This document shows positions 21,201 through 32,536 of a stretch of DNA of 64,000 nt, one piece after another. The translations under genes and the position numbers were made by a program. The notes beneath the pieces were generated by a model. It ran no database searches and was not told the DNA's origin. It worked only from the letters and a program-made list of their open reading frames with translations. Location: NCBI GenBank assembly GCA_047967505.1, contig CM106541.1; one strand, given 5' to 3'. The stretch's first letter is position 1. Each line of letters starts with the position of its first letter. Source of the DNA: Dipteris shenzhenensis. Taxonomy: Eukaryota > Polypodiophyta > Polypodiopsida > Gleicheniales.

Positions 21201-21751
21201 TCTCAGTCTAAGAAGCACAGATGACTTGCACACTTGGCCATATAGGAAAATATATCAAAACCTCTATGATATCTAGCCTTATCCCAACTCATGTAGGCCC
21301 ATGCCCAAAATTAGGTTATAATGCCTCCACTTATGGCTCTAGCTCTGCCTCTACTTGCTTCAGCTATCATCTTCACTACCTCATTAGATAATTTTGATGA
21401 TGCCTAGGAGCTGGAAGACATATGACCCTCTATGTACTAGAGGGTATTGAAGAATATTAACACCCATTTCTTTTATAGAACTTTTTGAGGATGAGTTCCA
21501 TCTTGGCCAGCTGCTGCTGCTGTAGGTGGAGATATAGCATGAGCAACACAAGGTGACATGAATTCATGTGCCTTCACTTCTAGATAGTGGGAGCTTAGAT
21601 ATAGCTATGCAGATCCCACTAGCCTCTTTTCAACTAGTTGGTGTTGGCCCGTGGTCTTCAATGGTACATCATCATAGTTCAAGTCACATTTTTGTCTCTT
21701 GGTAAGCATCATTTGAGTCATTTGGGTTCTTGGCCTTGGGTTTGCCTAAAA

Positions 21752-21790
<39 letters not shown>

Positions 21791-22680
21791 CCCTAATAGC
21801 CACTTAAATTTATTAATCAAGTTGTCATCCATCCCTTGGGTGTGCCAAAGTGTTATTACTAACCCACCTCCGGTCAATATGTCTCCGATGACACTACTAT
21901 CTCCAACTCCTAGTTGAAACTGCACCTATCAAACCTTTATGGCCAAGATGGCATATTTTAGGCCCCTCTAAGGCCATGCCACATAATCAAGTTAGGATTG
22001 TGGCCATAGGACACATATGTGGTCAGTAGTTTAAATGTATCTTAGTTCAAACTCTTGACATTCTCACAATTCATGGATGATCATTGGCAAGAAAGTAGAA
22101 TTGATATAGGAAACACACCTCCGATTGTTGTTGAACCGGTTGTTCTTTCTAATTCAAAAGTGTTTGATATTTTTGATCCTGACCATTGAGAAGTTGCACT
22201 TTGCGATGATATGAGCAACGTATTCATCATTAAATATTTTGGCATTTCCTTCTACCATTTTGTTTATTACTGTATGTTTTGTTCTGTGTTTTCACATTGT
22301 ATTTTGGAGTTGCGACTTGAATCGAATGTCTTATGGTTTTTCCCTAATTTGTTTTTTCTATTTCCAATTGGTGGTGCTGAAATCAACTTACTTGTTTTCT
22401 CTATTTCCAACTGTTGGTGTTGAAATCCATAAATGTTGTATCTATATGTTAGTTAATGACGTAGAAAAAACCTATTAACACACAACAAGGTCACATAGGG
22501 GCAAGACAAGTACCGCAACACCTATACCAAATTTGGGCATGATGATTCTAATTGTATGTATAATAAAAATTGCAATACAGATGTCGACCAGGTATGAGGG
22601 GAGATTAAGCCCATAGATGGAAAACCATTGAAGGTTGAGCAAGGCAAAGGTAAAGGCAAGAATGATGAAGGTAGAAACCA
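21201..22680. other. Intergenic sequence, no gene seen
   Basis: AT-rich spacer with an (AT)n microsatellite at 21754-21784. The short open frames at 22211-22480 are hydrophobic by virtue of T-rich sequence and match nothing I know. A weak Cys/His-containing segment near 22690-22745 (CCYFYCENHTKAKC) could be a zinc-knuckle relic. Confidence 0.5.
21754..21784. repeat. (AT)n microsatellite
   Basis: About 15 AT units followed by acatcccc. No sign of coding around it. Confidence 0.95.
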
Positions 22681-23247
22681 AGTGCCATCATAGATTTGTT
22701 GCTACTTCTATTGTGAGAATCACACCAAGGCTAAGTGTAATTGGTGGTCGTAGGTGTTAATCCATATAGATGCAATGAGACACACATGTAGGTGTGAATC
22801 TTTATTCCAAGAGTGGTTACATATGTAGGCAACTACCTCCATGTAGGTAAATCCTAGATCTGCAATCATCTCCCTGATTATCTCAATCAATCACCTCCTA
22901 TGATCACTCACTCATCACACCAACTTGACACACCTAACTAGAACCTTCTAGCACACCTATACTCACACACTTCTTGCATAGGACTCCAATCCCATAGGCA
23001 CACATACACACACACACACACAAATCAATTTGCCCCTTCATTCCCCCTCACAAATTGATGACCTCATCCCTTAGCAGTAGTACATGGGATGCTCCATGGC
23101 TTGCCCACTATCATGTGGCAACACTCATGGCCCCAACCTGTGACTCACTCATAGGATTCTTGGTTTACAACTGGGAGATGGACATAGACTATGTATGTAA
23201 AGCCCAATGCGTCCAACAAGGAAAAATCTCAAAAGACTAACAACCAT
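22681..23247. other. Spacer, nothing recognised
   Basis: Contains a short (CA)n run at about 23005-23022. No conserved coding signal on either strand. Confidence 0.5.
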
Positions 23248-23675
23248 TTAAGGATGGACTATCCATGGCAGAGAACCATTATTGACCTCATACACACATA
23301 ACTCAGAAAACATATGGATCCTTACCCTTGTCAGATTTGACTTGGGTGTTGTAAGCAGTGAGAGCTTGAGTTTTGACATTTTCTGGTTCTTCTTCTTCTT
23401 TAGTTTTTGCTTCCTCAACAAGATTGGCTGAACATCTCTTTTTGGCATAACATTCCTTTTCAAAGTGTCCAGGTTTGCCACAAAAGTTACATTTCATTTT
23501 TCTCTTTCCCTTGAAGTTGTTTAAGTTGCTTTTGGCCAAATATGCCCCTTCTTTGTAATCACTTCTTTGTTTGATCTTTCTCTCCTCTTCCAAGAGTGAT
23601 GCTTCAATTTCTACCAGACTTATCTTTGGAATATTGGTGAGTGTGGTTACAATAGTGCCATATTCTTCATTGAGG
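23248..23675 (-). pseudogene. gag: Copia gag fragment with zinc knuckle
   Basis: The - strand frame carries NEEYGTIVTTLTNIP, then ISLVEIEASLLEEERKIKQR, and a CCHC knuckle CNFCGKPGHFEKECYAKKR near 23460-23500. This is the C-terminal half of a Copia Gag of a family different from A and D. Both ends are broken: no protease motif follows, and upstream the sequence passes at about 23675 into a different gene relic. The two frames used (23248-23481 and 23303-23593) overlap, implying a frameshift. Confidence 0.75.
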
Positions 23676-25330
23676 GATTACCATGTAATGTGTAATATGT
23701 GACTCCCCCATGCTTCTACCATCAATGATATGAATTCTCCCAATGCTGTCTTGAATCTCTCATAATAAACCTCATCTGTTTGACCTTGTCTAAGCAACTT
23801 TATAAATGCATCAAGCTTTGTCCACAATTTTGCTCTCAAAGTAGTAATTCGCGGATGTGAAGCTTGATTCGTGGTGCACTCACACAAATCTTTCCAGTAC
23901 TCCCAACCTAGGGTGCTTTGAGCCAATGTATGTTTTTCTTTATCAGCATTGTGGTTGGACAAGAACCTTCGTGCCTTTCCTCCACCCATAGACACTTTAG
24001 CAGGAAGATTTTGTGTCTTTCCGAGGTTCTTTCGGATTGTTTCTTGTCCTTCTTAAGCGTCACATTGCCTCCATGAAGTCCCATTAGTGAGAGTAGTTCT
24101 TCGGCTTTTGCAATGCATTGTGTAGATAATTGCTGTGGCCTCATATTCCAAGCATAAACTAGATGGAGATAGAGTAACTTATCAAGTATACGTAGTTCAG
24201 CATGCAAAGTACACACGTGTACCTGCTCCAATGGAATTGGTAGAATGGGGTCCCACTTAGGATCCTTTTTGTGACGATCAGGGGCTACACTTTGGTTGCA
24301 AGAAAGGATGCCATTTTCCCATTGTAGGCTTCCCTTTTGCATCTTCTGAGAGTGGGTGCAATACAAACATGTCCATTTTGCATCTGCACCTGTATCACAA
24401 CCATACAAGCACTTGAGGGTCTTCAAATCACTAGCTAGATGCCATTCAACTTGAAACGTTCCATGCCCATCCACAATTACTGTTTGCATTGCCTCTTGTC
24501 TTCGAATAATCGACGGGATACTAGTTCTCTCCAAAACCCACTTCAATGTCTCGTGGCACGCCTTTGGGGTCTCAAAGGCTGCAAGCCACCATATGTCCTT
24601 CTCAAATTGGATTGAGAAACCCTGCTCAACTTCCTCATCCCCTTGAGCAAAACGTAAGGCATCGTTCATAATACAAATGATCACCCTCTCTAGCTTGTGC
24701 TCTTTTACCAACTGAGCTTCATCCATTTTTATAACAAATACTAGCTTGCCATCTATACAATGAAAGAGAAACTCAGTAAGGATATAGAAATCAGAAGAAA
24801 TAAAGTTGAATGTGAAGAGGGAATTTCTCTTACCTTCTTCTTTCATCCTATAGTATGTGACCATGGCTCTCTACAAATTCTCTACATCCACGTAACATTA
24901 TTGAAAGCATTCATCTCAAACATTTGGATGCCAGATTTCTTTTTACTCTTCCAAGTCATTGTGCCACTTACACAATGGTATCCTCCAAGCTTTTCTCTAG
25001 CACATTAGTTTGCTTCTTGACATGTAAGCCTTATAGACCATGGTGTTGGCAATGGCATTGTAGATATCTTATACTTTTCCTCCATAGCAGACTTGAAAAT
25101 TTTAAAAACAGAGTTGTAAGCTTCATGACTTACACCAGCAGCATCACAAGCTCCAAGCACCTCCTTTGCTTGGACGAGGCCCTTGAAATCCTTCATTACC
25201 TCTCTAGCAACTTGTTTACATAGCCCTTTTTATCTAGAGTCCTTCAACACTTCCATGACATCACTTGGCTTTATTAAACTTCTTAGAACATATGAAGGAT
25301 CACTCTCATCCATTTCCATTGTTCCCATCA
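23676..25330 (-). pseudogene. Decayed gene of an uncharacterised, probably mobile, protein family
   Basis: Reading from about 25330 leftwards: an N-terminal helical region (SDPSYVLRSLIKPSDVMEVL; CDAAGVSHEAYNSVFKIFKS near 25130), a stop-ridden gap (24870-25000), then a 318-residue open frame. That frame holds VDGHGTFQVEWHLASDLKTL, a CLYGCDTGADAKWTCLYC cysteine cluster, and PIPLEQVHVCTLHAELRILD followed by KLLYLHL. A C-terminal part in a shifted frame (WEYWKDLCECTTNQASH to EAWGSHILHIT) ends at 23676. The order of an Asp-containing strand, CxxC knuckle, LHAxLRI motif and a Trp-rich end recalls uncharacterised transposase-like proteins scattered through eukaryotes, but I cannot name the family. 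Frameshifts near 23995 and 24870 make it non-functional. Confidence 0.55.
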
Positions 25331-26000
25331 CATCCTCTATGAAATTCCTAAAGTAGAGTACAAATGAGTCTTAGTGGAGAGAATGAAACACCACAAATAT
25401 TTTGGGGTAAGAAATTTCATTGGAAATTGGGGGAATGAACTGTGCAGCCCGTATTCTCCTCTTTCAGGCACCACTATTGGTTGACAATGCATCCATAGAT
25501 TGCAATTGTCTTTTCCTCTCCTTCAGTCCCAAAGGTGTTCCCTTCAACTTACTACCAGTCTACCCCTTCTTTTCTACCTCTCCGTCAGTCCGCGCTCTCA
25601 CAATCTACCTGTCTATAGGCTTACTTCTTAGCAAAAGTGCCCCAAAAGTTGCATGAGAGTAAGCATTTAGAAAAAGAAAGGCAATGTTTCTAGGGCCGCT
25701 TTCCCATTAAGTGGTTTGCAATTTCACTTTCAAAGGTGACCTTCGAACACCCACCCTCGAGATCCTCTCCAATGCCAAGCAAATTAATGGCACAATGGTA
25801 TATACTAAGTGCTTTGAACTTTCACCTTCCTTCCAAGAGGACTTGGGTCCAACCACAATGTCACGTAACATATGTGGAGGTTTGTAGCTCACCATCATCA
25901 TATGAACCATTGGACCATTACATGTTGCGAGCTTTGCAAATCATTTATGCATAAATCAAGATGTTAGGCCAACTATTGTTAGGTTGTAGTCCCAATATAT
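25331..26000. other. Spacer, nothing recognised
   Basis: No conserved frame. Short open frames at 25420-25656 and 25707-25954 lie on both strands and match nothing I recognise. Confidence 0.5.
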
Positions 26001-26400
26001 CTATAAGGGGGAGAGTGTTGTAAACATATCTTGAGCCATATGTATATAGAGTCCTTGAATGAAAGCTCATCATGGGGGTGCACAAAAGGGCGTCTAAAAA
26101 TTCAATGAAAGGGGGGTCACCTTAGAAAAATAAGTGATTTAGGGGTATCCATGGTGACTCAAAAAAGGAGCAAAATGGATTCAAAATGAAATGCCCCTTC
26201 CTCCTTGCCGTGAAGTACAAGTTGTGGAATTCAAGTATCGTGAAGAACAAGGTGGACTCAAATTCAATCAAAGGGAGGAAAGAGGTACCCATTGTGAGTC
26301 AAGAAAGCGGCAAATGTATTAGAATTGAAATGACATGGCCCACGGTAAAGAACAAGTGTTGGAAGTCACTTTCTCTTGAGGATTTGCTTTTAAGGTAAAT
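26001..26400 (+). mobile_element. Possible Copia 3' end: PPT and LTR start
   Basis: ataagggggagag followed at once by TGTTGTAAACATATC (26016) has the form of a Copia polypurine tract plus LTR start on the + strand. There is no second LTR copy in the window and the LTR end is not defined. Weak evidence, reported because a Copia RT relic lies nearby. Confidence 0.3.
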
Positions 26401-26788
26401 GCATCCAATTGCATACATTTCACAAGAATGTTTTGCTAGCTTTTTAAAAAAATTAGATTAAAGAGTACTTGATGAAAATAGGTTTAGAAAAATGCCCGAA
26501 GAATGTTGTGCTGATGTTTTTTTTGAAATACTTTATTATCTAATGCTCAAGCGGTAAGAAAATAGGTGCACACAATATTTTCATTAAGAACAAGAAACTT
26601 AGATCTCAAGAGCTTTATTACACACTATCAAATGTTAAAGATAGAGAGCACCATCTGGAGAAGCAATCAAGCTACAAAATTGAATTCAAACTGTGGAGGA
26701 TGAACATATTATAAAGACATCATGCATTATTACATAAATTAATAATAAGCTAGAGCATAGAGGTAGGTGTTAAGAGCATCATGGAAAT
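26401..26788. other. Spacer, nothing recognised
   Basis: AT-rich, no open frame of interest. Confidence 0.5.
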
Positions 26789-27055
26789 GTGGTAATGCAT
26801 CGAGGGACGATTAATGCAAATGGCACATTCAAAATATGGAAAATAAGGTCGGTTGCAAAAGGTTACTCTCAACAACAAGAAGTGGTGGATTTCAAGAAGA
26901 CCTTTACACCAATAATTAGAATGAAGGCAGTCAAATTGCTATGGTTAATCACATGCATTTTGGACTCAAGTCTACATCTTGGAGCATCTGCGAATAAAAA
27001 TGTATACATATGTACACAATCGAGTGTTAAGATCACATGGGATGAGTTGCAATGA
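26789..27055 (+). pseudogene. pol: Copia reverse transcriptase fragment
   Basis: A short frame containing SVAKGYSQQQEVVDFKKTFT and PIIRMKAVKLLWLITCI (about 26845-26955) corresponds to the Copia RT segment that in Copia A reads VAKGFKQEKGVDFDEIFSPV. Only about 40-60 residues remain; the region after 26960 no longer matches. It differs too much from A, B and C to be the same family. Confidence 0.75.
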
Positions 27056-27093
27056 GGACCCAATTGTGTGGAAAAACAATGTCATCGCCATAA

Positions 27094-27222
27094 GTACCAT
27101 TGAAAAAAAGCATAATTTGATGACCATATATTACAAGATAGTCCCTACTCCCTCCCTCCCCTCTGGTACCATTGAAAAAAACATAATCTAATGACTAGAT
27201 ATTACAAGATACTCCATGCTCC
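27094..27222. repeat. 72-bp tandem duplication
   Basis: gtaccattgaaaaaaa...attacaagata...ccctcc begins at 27094 and again at 27166, with small differences. The second copy runs into a poly-C and CT tract. Confidence 0.8.
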
Positions 27223-27503
27223 CCCCCCCCTCTCTCTCTCTCTCTCTCCGTACACGCACGCGCGCGCACACACACACATACATTTCTCAAAAACATTTTC
27301 ACATGCACACGCACATGTACAGATCTCCCTGACTGTAGCCCCAAAACCACCACTTTGTTGTAAGTTGGATAGATTTTGAAAATCACCATAAAGGGAATCC
27401 ATTCACACACATACACACTTGTTTTTACACTCTTATACACATTTATGTACATACACACACATACTCCTAACCCCCCCAAACACACACACATATCCTTAAT
27501 TTG

Positions 27504-27538
<35 letters not shown>

Positions 27539-27540
27539 TG
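27223..27540. repeat. CT/CA simple repeats with a dispersed-repeat segment
   Basis: (CT)n at about 27231-27248, (CA)n at 27264-27280, 27445-27465 and 27506-27536. The part at 27285-27400 is closely similar to 3225-3335. Another motif shared with copy 1 of the 1-kb repeat neighbourhood is gaccttggagcctggactacctga at 27900, matching 3066. The two motifs are in opposite order at the two places. Confidence 0.8.
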
Positions 27541-28384
27541 TTTCTCAATAAATTTTGCTCACACATGCACATTGAACCCCCATTTTTTCAAAATAACCCC
27601 CCTTATATTTTATTTCTTACCCTTTGCTAATTTTATTAACTTTATATTTTTCCCAGTATTATTTTCATTCAGGTCTTGCTTCATTTCATTTTTACTTTTT
27701 AAAATTATTTATTTAAAGTAAAAAATCATCTTATCTACAATGTGACATCCCCCCTTTTTCTCTTTCTCACTTTTAACCCCCTCTATTTATTCTCCTTTAC
27801 TTATTGAATAATAAATTTAATTTTATTAGAATCTTAGTTACTACGCTCGCGTAAACTATCCCTTGCTAGAAACCCAACCTAGTCAAACCCCAGAAACCTT
27901 GACCTTGGAGCCTGGACTACCTGATGGATTCGACACGTTTGTACTATTTCATTGATTAAATTTGCAACTTCAATATAAATAAAAACTTCTATTGCTAATC
28001 GTGTTACTCAGGTCAAATTTATGTCAATTTTGTTTTCTTAAATTTTTATATGCAACTTTTTATTATTATCCAATGATTGAATTAATTGTATGGTTCATTA
28101 TTTGATCGGGTTATTAAATCTAAACACACAAACTGATCTCCTAACTAGCCTTTGGTCAGGCTAGTACCATATAATTAATTCATAATCATAGGATAATTTT
28201 ATGCTTGGCTAAATCCTTATCATTGCAAGTTTTTTGAGTCCATTTCCTTGGTGTACTAATGGTTACTTTTTATGTACAATAACATTGGTACGAAAAACTG
28301 GATTATACATCTATTGATGGCATTGTGCCTTTAAATCATTTTTACACTTATCATAGAAATCCATTTTTTTGGCATTTACTATTA
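27541..28384. other. AT-rich spacer, no gene
   Basis: T-rich intergenic DNA. The only recognisable item is the short match to 3066-3100 noted above at 27900-27937. Confidence 0.6.
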
Positions 28385-28424
28385 GGTGGGGAGTAAGTTC
28401 CACATGGTGGGCTTACTCCCCACC
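28385..28424. repeat. Perfect 13-bp inverted repeat
   Basis: ggtggggagtaag at 28385-28397 and its exact reverse complement cttactccccacc at 28412-28424 are separated by 14 bases. The loop (ccacatggtgg) is itself complementary to the following ccaccatgtgg, so two hairpins compete. It directly precedes a CA-rich tract. It could be the end of a small inverted-repeat element, but no partner was found. Confidence 0.75.
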
Positions 28425-28456
28425 ATGTGGTCTTACCTCTGGGTTGGGGGTGGGCC

Positions 28457-28543
28457 ACACACACACACACGCACACACGTGCACACACACACACACATGC
28501 ACACACGCACGCACGCACGCATGCACACACACACACACACACC
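28457..28543. repeat. CA/CG-rich alternating purine-pyrimidine tract
   Basis: Interrupted (CA)n with gcacgcacgcacgcatgc blocks over about 87 bp. Open frames on both strands here (THTH/CVCV) are artefacts. Confidence 0.9.
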
Positions 28544-29278
28544 CCTCCCCCTTTGGGAACCCTTGTTTTCTAGGGGTGTGGCTCATTCTGATAACAGTTT
28601 TTCTACAACATGGTTTGTATCTACCTTAGGGATTAGTAGTAGTAAGGCTCTACATGGATGCGAGAGGGACATGGGAGAGAGTATTTGTAAGCACTGGGAA
28701 TTATGCATTTGATTTGTTTCATTTTCATCTCGAAGGAAGAATAGTCACACTGTACTTATTTATTCCATTTGTTCCAGTAGTGGTGATTATGGGATCCACA
28801 TACCCAATCAAGATTTGATAGATTCATTATTTTGAGGACCTACTCATGGATTGAAGAGAGGATTAGTACTCGACCCACAATAACTCAAAATTTGATGACT
28901 TAGTCAGCTACCAGATATGATATTAGATGTGGGAAGTAGTAAGACTTGATATGGATATTTATAAAGAAAAATCCAAAGAGCTACGATTATAAGGATGATT
29001 ATTAGAGTCCTATAGTTGTGTGATCATAGAGGAGGAGATGTGGTGTTTTGACCCTATGGATTTTGCCTCGTATCAAGTCACACCCATATAAGATATCTCT
29101 TGGACCATGTGATAATCTCACTACAACCACTCACAGCTTACTAAGTACATTGGCCGGTACATCTTCCCCCCTTCCCCTAGTTTGGGTGGATGCATTCTCA
29201 AGACTCAAAATACGACCATTTGACACTTTTTTGTGAGATATGGAGGAGGATATCGCATTAATGGTTTGAGTGTATCCA
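28544..29278. other. Spacer left of Copia B, no gene
   Basis: No conserved frame. Ends with tatccataaaa, supplying the Copia B target duplication. Confidence 0.6.
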
Positions 29279-29283
29279 TAAAA
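29279..29283. other. Target-site duplication TAAAA of Copia B (left copy)
   Basis: TAAAA at 29279-29283 precedes the left LTR, and TAAAA at 35395-35399 follows the right LTR. Confidence 0.85.
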
Positions 29284-29460
29284 TGAGAGTGCTCTCAACG
29301 AAAGCAAGAACGGAAGAAGGAGAGAGAGAGAGAGAGACAGAGAGCCACACAAGTTTTGGTGGGTGCAGAACCACCCTAATCTTCTTTTTCACTCATTTAT
29401 ATATGTGTTTGGGTATTGTACATAATCGGGGTAAAGGCACAGTGACCTTTAACCCCCACA
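29284..29460 (-). repeat. Copia B left LTR
   Basis: 177 bp, TGAGAGTGCTCTC...CCCCCACA on the + strand, followed by the family PPT (acctcccacttaaagg) at 29461. The GA tract is shorter than in Copia A. Confidence 0.93.
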
Positions 29461-29513
29461 ACCTCCCACTTAAAGGAAAATGTGCCTTTAAGGGAGAACA
29501 ATTAGTGAGCATA

Positions 29514-31596
29514 CTATCCAATGCCCATCAATACACGACAATACTCAAACCGCTGACTAGGTAGACTCTTCGTCAGGATATCTACAGGGTTATCATCTAT
29601 ATGAACCTTTACAAGCTCTATGCGCTTGTCCTCATGTACCTCCCTGATGAAATGGTACCTGACCTCAATGTGTTTGGTCTTTGCATGAAAGACCGGATTT
29701 TGTGCTAGCTGAATAGCACTCATGGAATCACTATGCAATGTCGGTACACTTGTATGAATCCCCAAATCTCCCACTAGCCGATCAAGCCATATAGCCTCCT
29801 TGCAACCCTGTGTGGTTGCAACATACTCAGCCTCTGTGGTAGACAAAGCAACTCACTTCTGCGCGCGAGACATCCACGACACTGCACCACCTGCAAAGGT
29901 GAACACATAACCAGAAGTGGATCTCCTACTATCCACATGCCCTCCTGCATAGTTTGAATCTGTGTACCCAAGTACACGCATGTCTCCTCTACCAAAGCAG
30001 ATGCACATCTCCTTGGTACCCTTCATGTACCTCATGATGCACTTAACTGCCTCCCAATGCCTCTTTCCTGGATTAGCCATATACCGGCTAACAACTCCCA
30101 CTGCAAATGCAATGTCTGGTCTAGTAGCTATCATAGCATACATAAGACTCCCAACTACTGATGCATAAGGAACCTTGGCCATCATGGCCCTTTCCTCATC
30201 TGATTTGGGACTATCTGTGTGACTCAGTTTCACATATGGAGGCAATGGAGTACTCACTGCCTTCCCCCCCTCCATATTGAAACGCTGTAATACTTTTGTA
30301 ACATACTCTTTTTGTGAAAGCCAAAGGAGTTTCCTACTCCTATCACGCGTGATGCGCATACCAAGAATATGACCTGCAAATCCCAAATCCTTCATATCAA
30401 AGGCCTCATGCAACTTGGCCTTTAATGCATCTAGCTCATAAGTATTCTTGCTAGCCAATAGCATATCATCCACATATAGTGCCAAGATTATCAGGCTATT
30501 ATCCTTAGCCCTTTTAATGTAGAGGTAGTGATCAATTTCACTCCTTCTAAAACCTTGGGACCGAATGAAAGCATCAAACTTCTGATACCATTCTCTAGGC
30601 ACTTGCTTAAGACCATAGAGACTCTTCTTCAGCTTGCAAACTAAATGCTCTTTGCCCTTTTCTTCAAAGCCTTCCGGCTGCACCATGTAAATTTCCTCAT
30701 GCAAATCCCCATGCAAGAAAGTTGTCTTGACATCCATCTGCATAAGCTCCATATCCTCTACTGCCACTAGTCCAAGCATGCATCTAAGTGTGGTCATCTT
30801 CACAACCGGAGAGAATATCTCATCAAAGTCCACACCCTTCTCTTGCTTGAACCCTTTAGCAACCAAACGGGCCTTGTACCTAGGCACATCATCACCTGTG
30901 ATCTTCATTTTGTAGACCCATTTACATGGCAATGCTTTCTTTCCATGTGGCAAAGAAACCAAGTCCCAAGTCTTATTCTTCATAAGTGAACTCATCTATG
31001 ATTGCATAGCATACTTCCACTTGCGTTGATCCCCACGCATCATAGCCTCTCTATAGCAAGAAGGCTCCCCGCAATCAATAAGCATCACATAGTCTACCCC
31101 TAGAACAAACCTATCAGGCAGTCTAGACACTCTAGATGATCTTCTCAAGGGCATTTCAACTTGCTGTCCCATTTGCATATCAACCACATTTGGCTCATTA
31201 TTTCCACTAATAGATGATTCATCATCTACCCTTGATTGTATACCTGTGGGAGTACTTGCTGGTACCATTTCTTGCACATTTGGTGCATGGACAGCTTGCT
31301 GTCTATCAACATATGCAGGTGGATTCACATCCTGGAAAGTGATTCTCCTCATTTCCACATCCCTCATGGGTGCCTTATGCATCTTCTTCTCATTGAAGAC
31401 CACATCATGGCTGCATATGATCTTCTTTGCTTCTGGATCCCAGAGACGATAGCCCATCTCTCCACTTTCACCATAACCCAAATAGATGCATTTCCTAGAC
31501 TTAGGATCTAGCTTCTTTCGAAGCTCTTTTGGCACATGTGCATATGCCTCACACCCAAATATACGCAAATGAGAGTAAGAGGGCTTCTTGCCACTC
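29514..31596 (-). pseudogene. pol: Copia B pol: integrase C-terminus, RT and RNase H
   Basis: About 95% similar to the Copia A protein by eye. The integrase end is at 30996-31596 (KKPSYSHLRIFGCEAYAHVP), RT at 29853-30995 (YKARLVAKGFKQEKG, ALYVDDML) and RNase H from 29514 (STTEAEYVATTQG, KHIEVRYHFIRE). A stop at about 30996 replaces the Glu codon of the QSEMSS segment (TAG for GAG), and another break near 29850 separates the RNase H parts. The catalytic YVDD is intact. At 31596 the sequence switches abruptly to + strand leader DNA. Confidence 0.92.
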
Positions 31597-32536
31597 CAAA
31601 ACATTTTTCAGTCCGTGTGTTGGACCCAGTGATTGAGACCATGGTTTCCAAAACCGTTTGTCCCATTGCATTCCCGATGCCCAAAAACCCCTACCTATTA
31701 GTTCTTGCATAATTCGGTGGAGGATTTTCAGAGTTAAAGATCTCTGTGTATTCAATTTCATCTCTCTATTATGCATTTTTCATTCTAAGGTTTTGAAACC
31801 TTAGATTTATGCCACATGGCAGTGGATAAGTGTTGACTCCCATTTCTCACTCATCGGTTAGGATTTTGGAGTTCTGGCAGAAGAGAGATATTTGCAGATT
31901 TTCTTGTTGATTCCGATTATGCAATGGCGCCCATGTTTTGAGGCATCTCACGTTCTATTTTCAGTAGCGGTCATTACCGTGGGACTTTGATTTCTTGAGC
32001 ATACCTTATGCAGATCACTCTCGTTGTAGTTTGAGCATTGTGCGCTCATTCATGGTATGCATTGGGTTGCAGTGGATGATTTATAGGCCATTTGGATGCA
32101 TTACGGTCCTTATTGGATGCACTGATAGGCCCAAATTGCCTTATGGGATGCTATTTTTTATGGACGCTTTGCACATGGATGCTATTTTATGCTGAGGGAT
32201 AGCTTTGACACATTGCAGGTGATGCACTGATAGTGCTATGCTCTCTTGGATGAGATATTATTAATGCATATGCCAGTGGACGGTGTTTATGCTTGAGTCA
32301 TTTGGCACTTATTGGCATTTTGGATTGCCATTGCAGTTGGCATTTTCTTTTGGGCCAGATTTGCTCATATGGATGCATAGTATATGCACATGAGTCAGAT
32401 GCATCTTTTGATGCTTTGAGCTTTGAGTTTTAGTGATATTTCACTCTATTGTGGCATACACATTTGGGTGCACCTGGTATTTGGTGTGATTCTCTCTTGC
32501 AGGCACTAGCATTTGGGATTTTGTTTCATTTGTATC
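31597..32536 (+). other. Copia B leader, part 2 (inverted block)
   Basis: The reverse-complement counterpart of Copia A 12216-13130, beginning aaaacatttttcagtccgtg. Its left neighbour in Copia A is found instead at 35215. No gene. Confidence 0.85.

Noticed and set aside
27191-28630. Open frames rich in THTH, CVCV or RERE
   Set aside because: Artefacts of CA and CT repeats on both strands.
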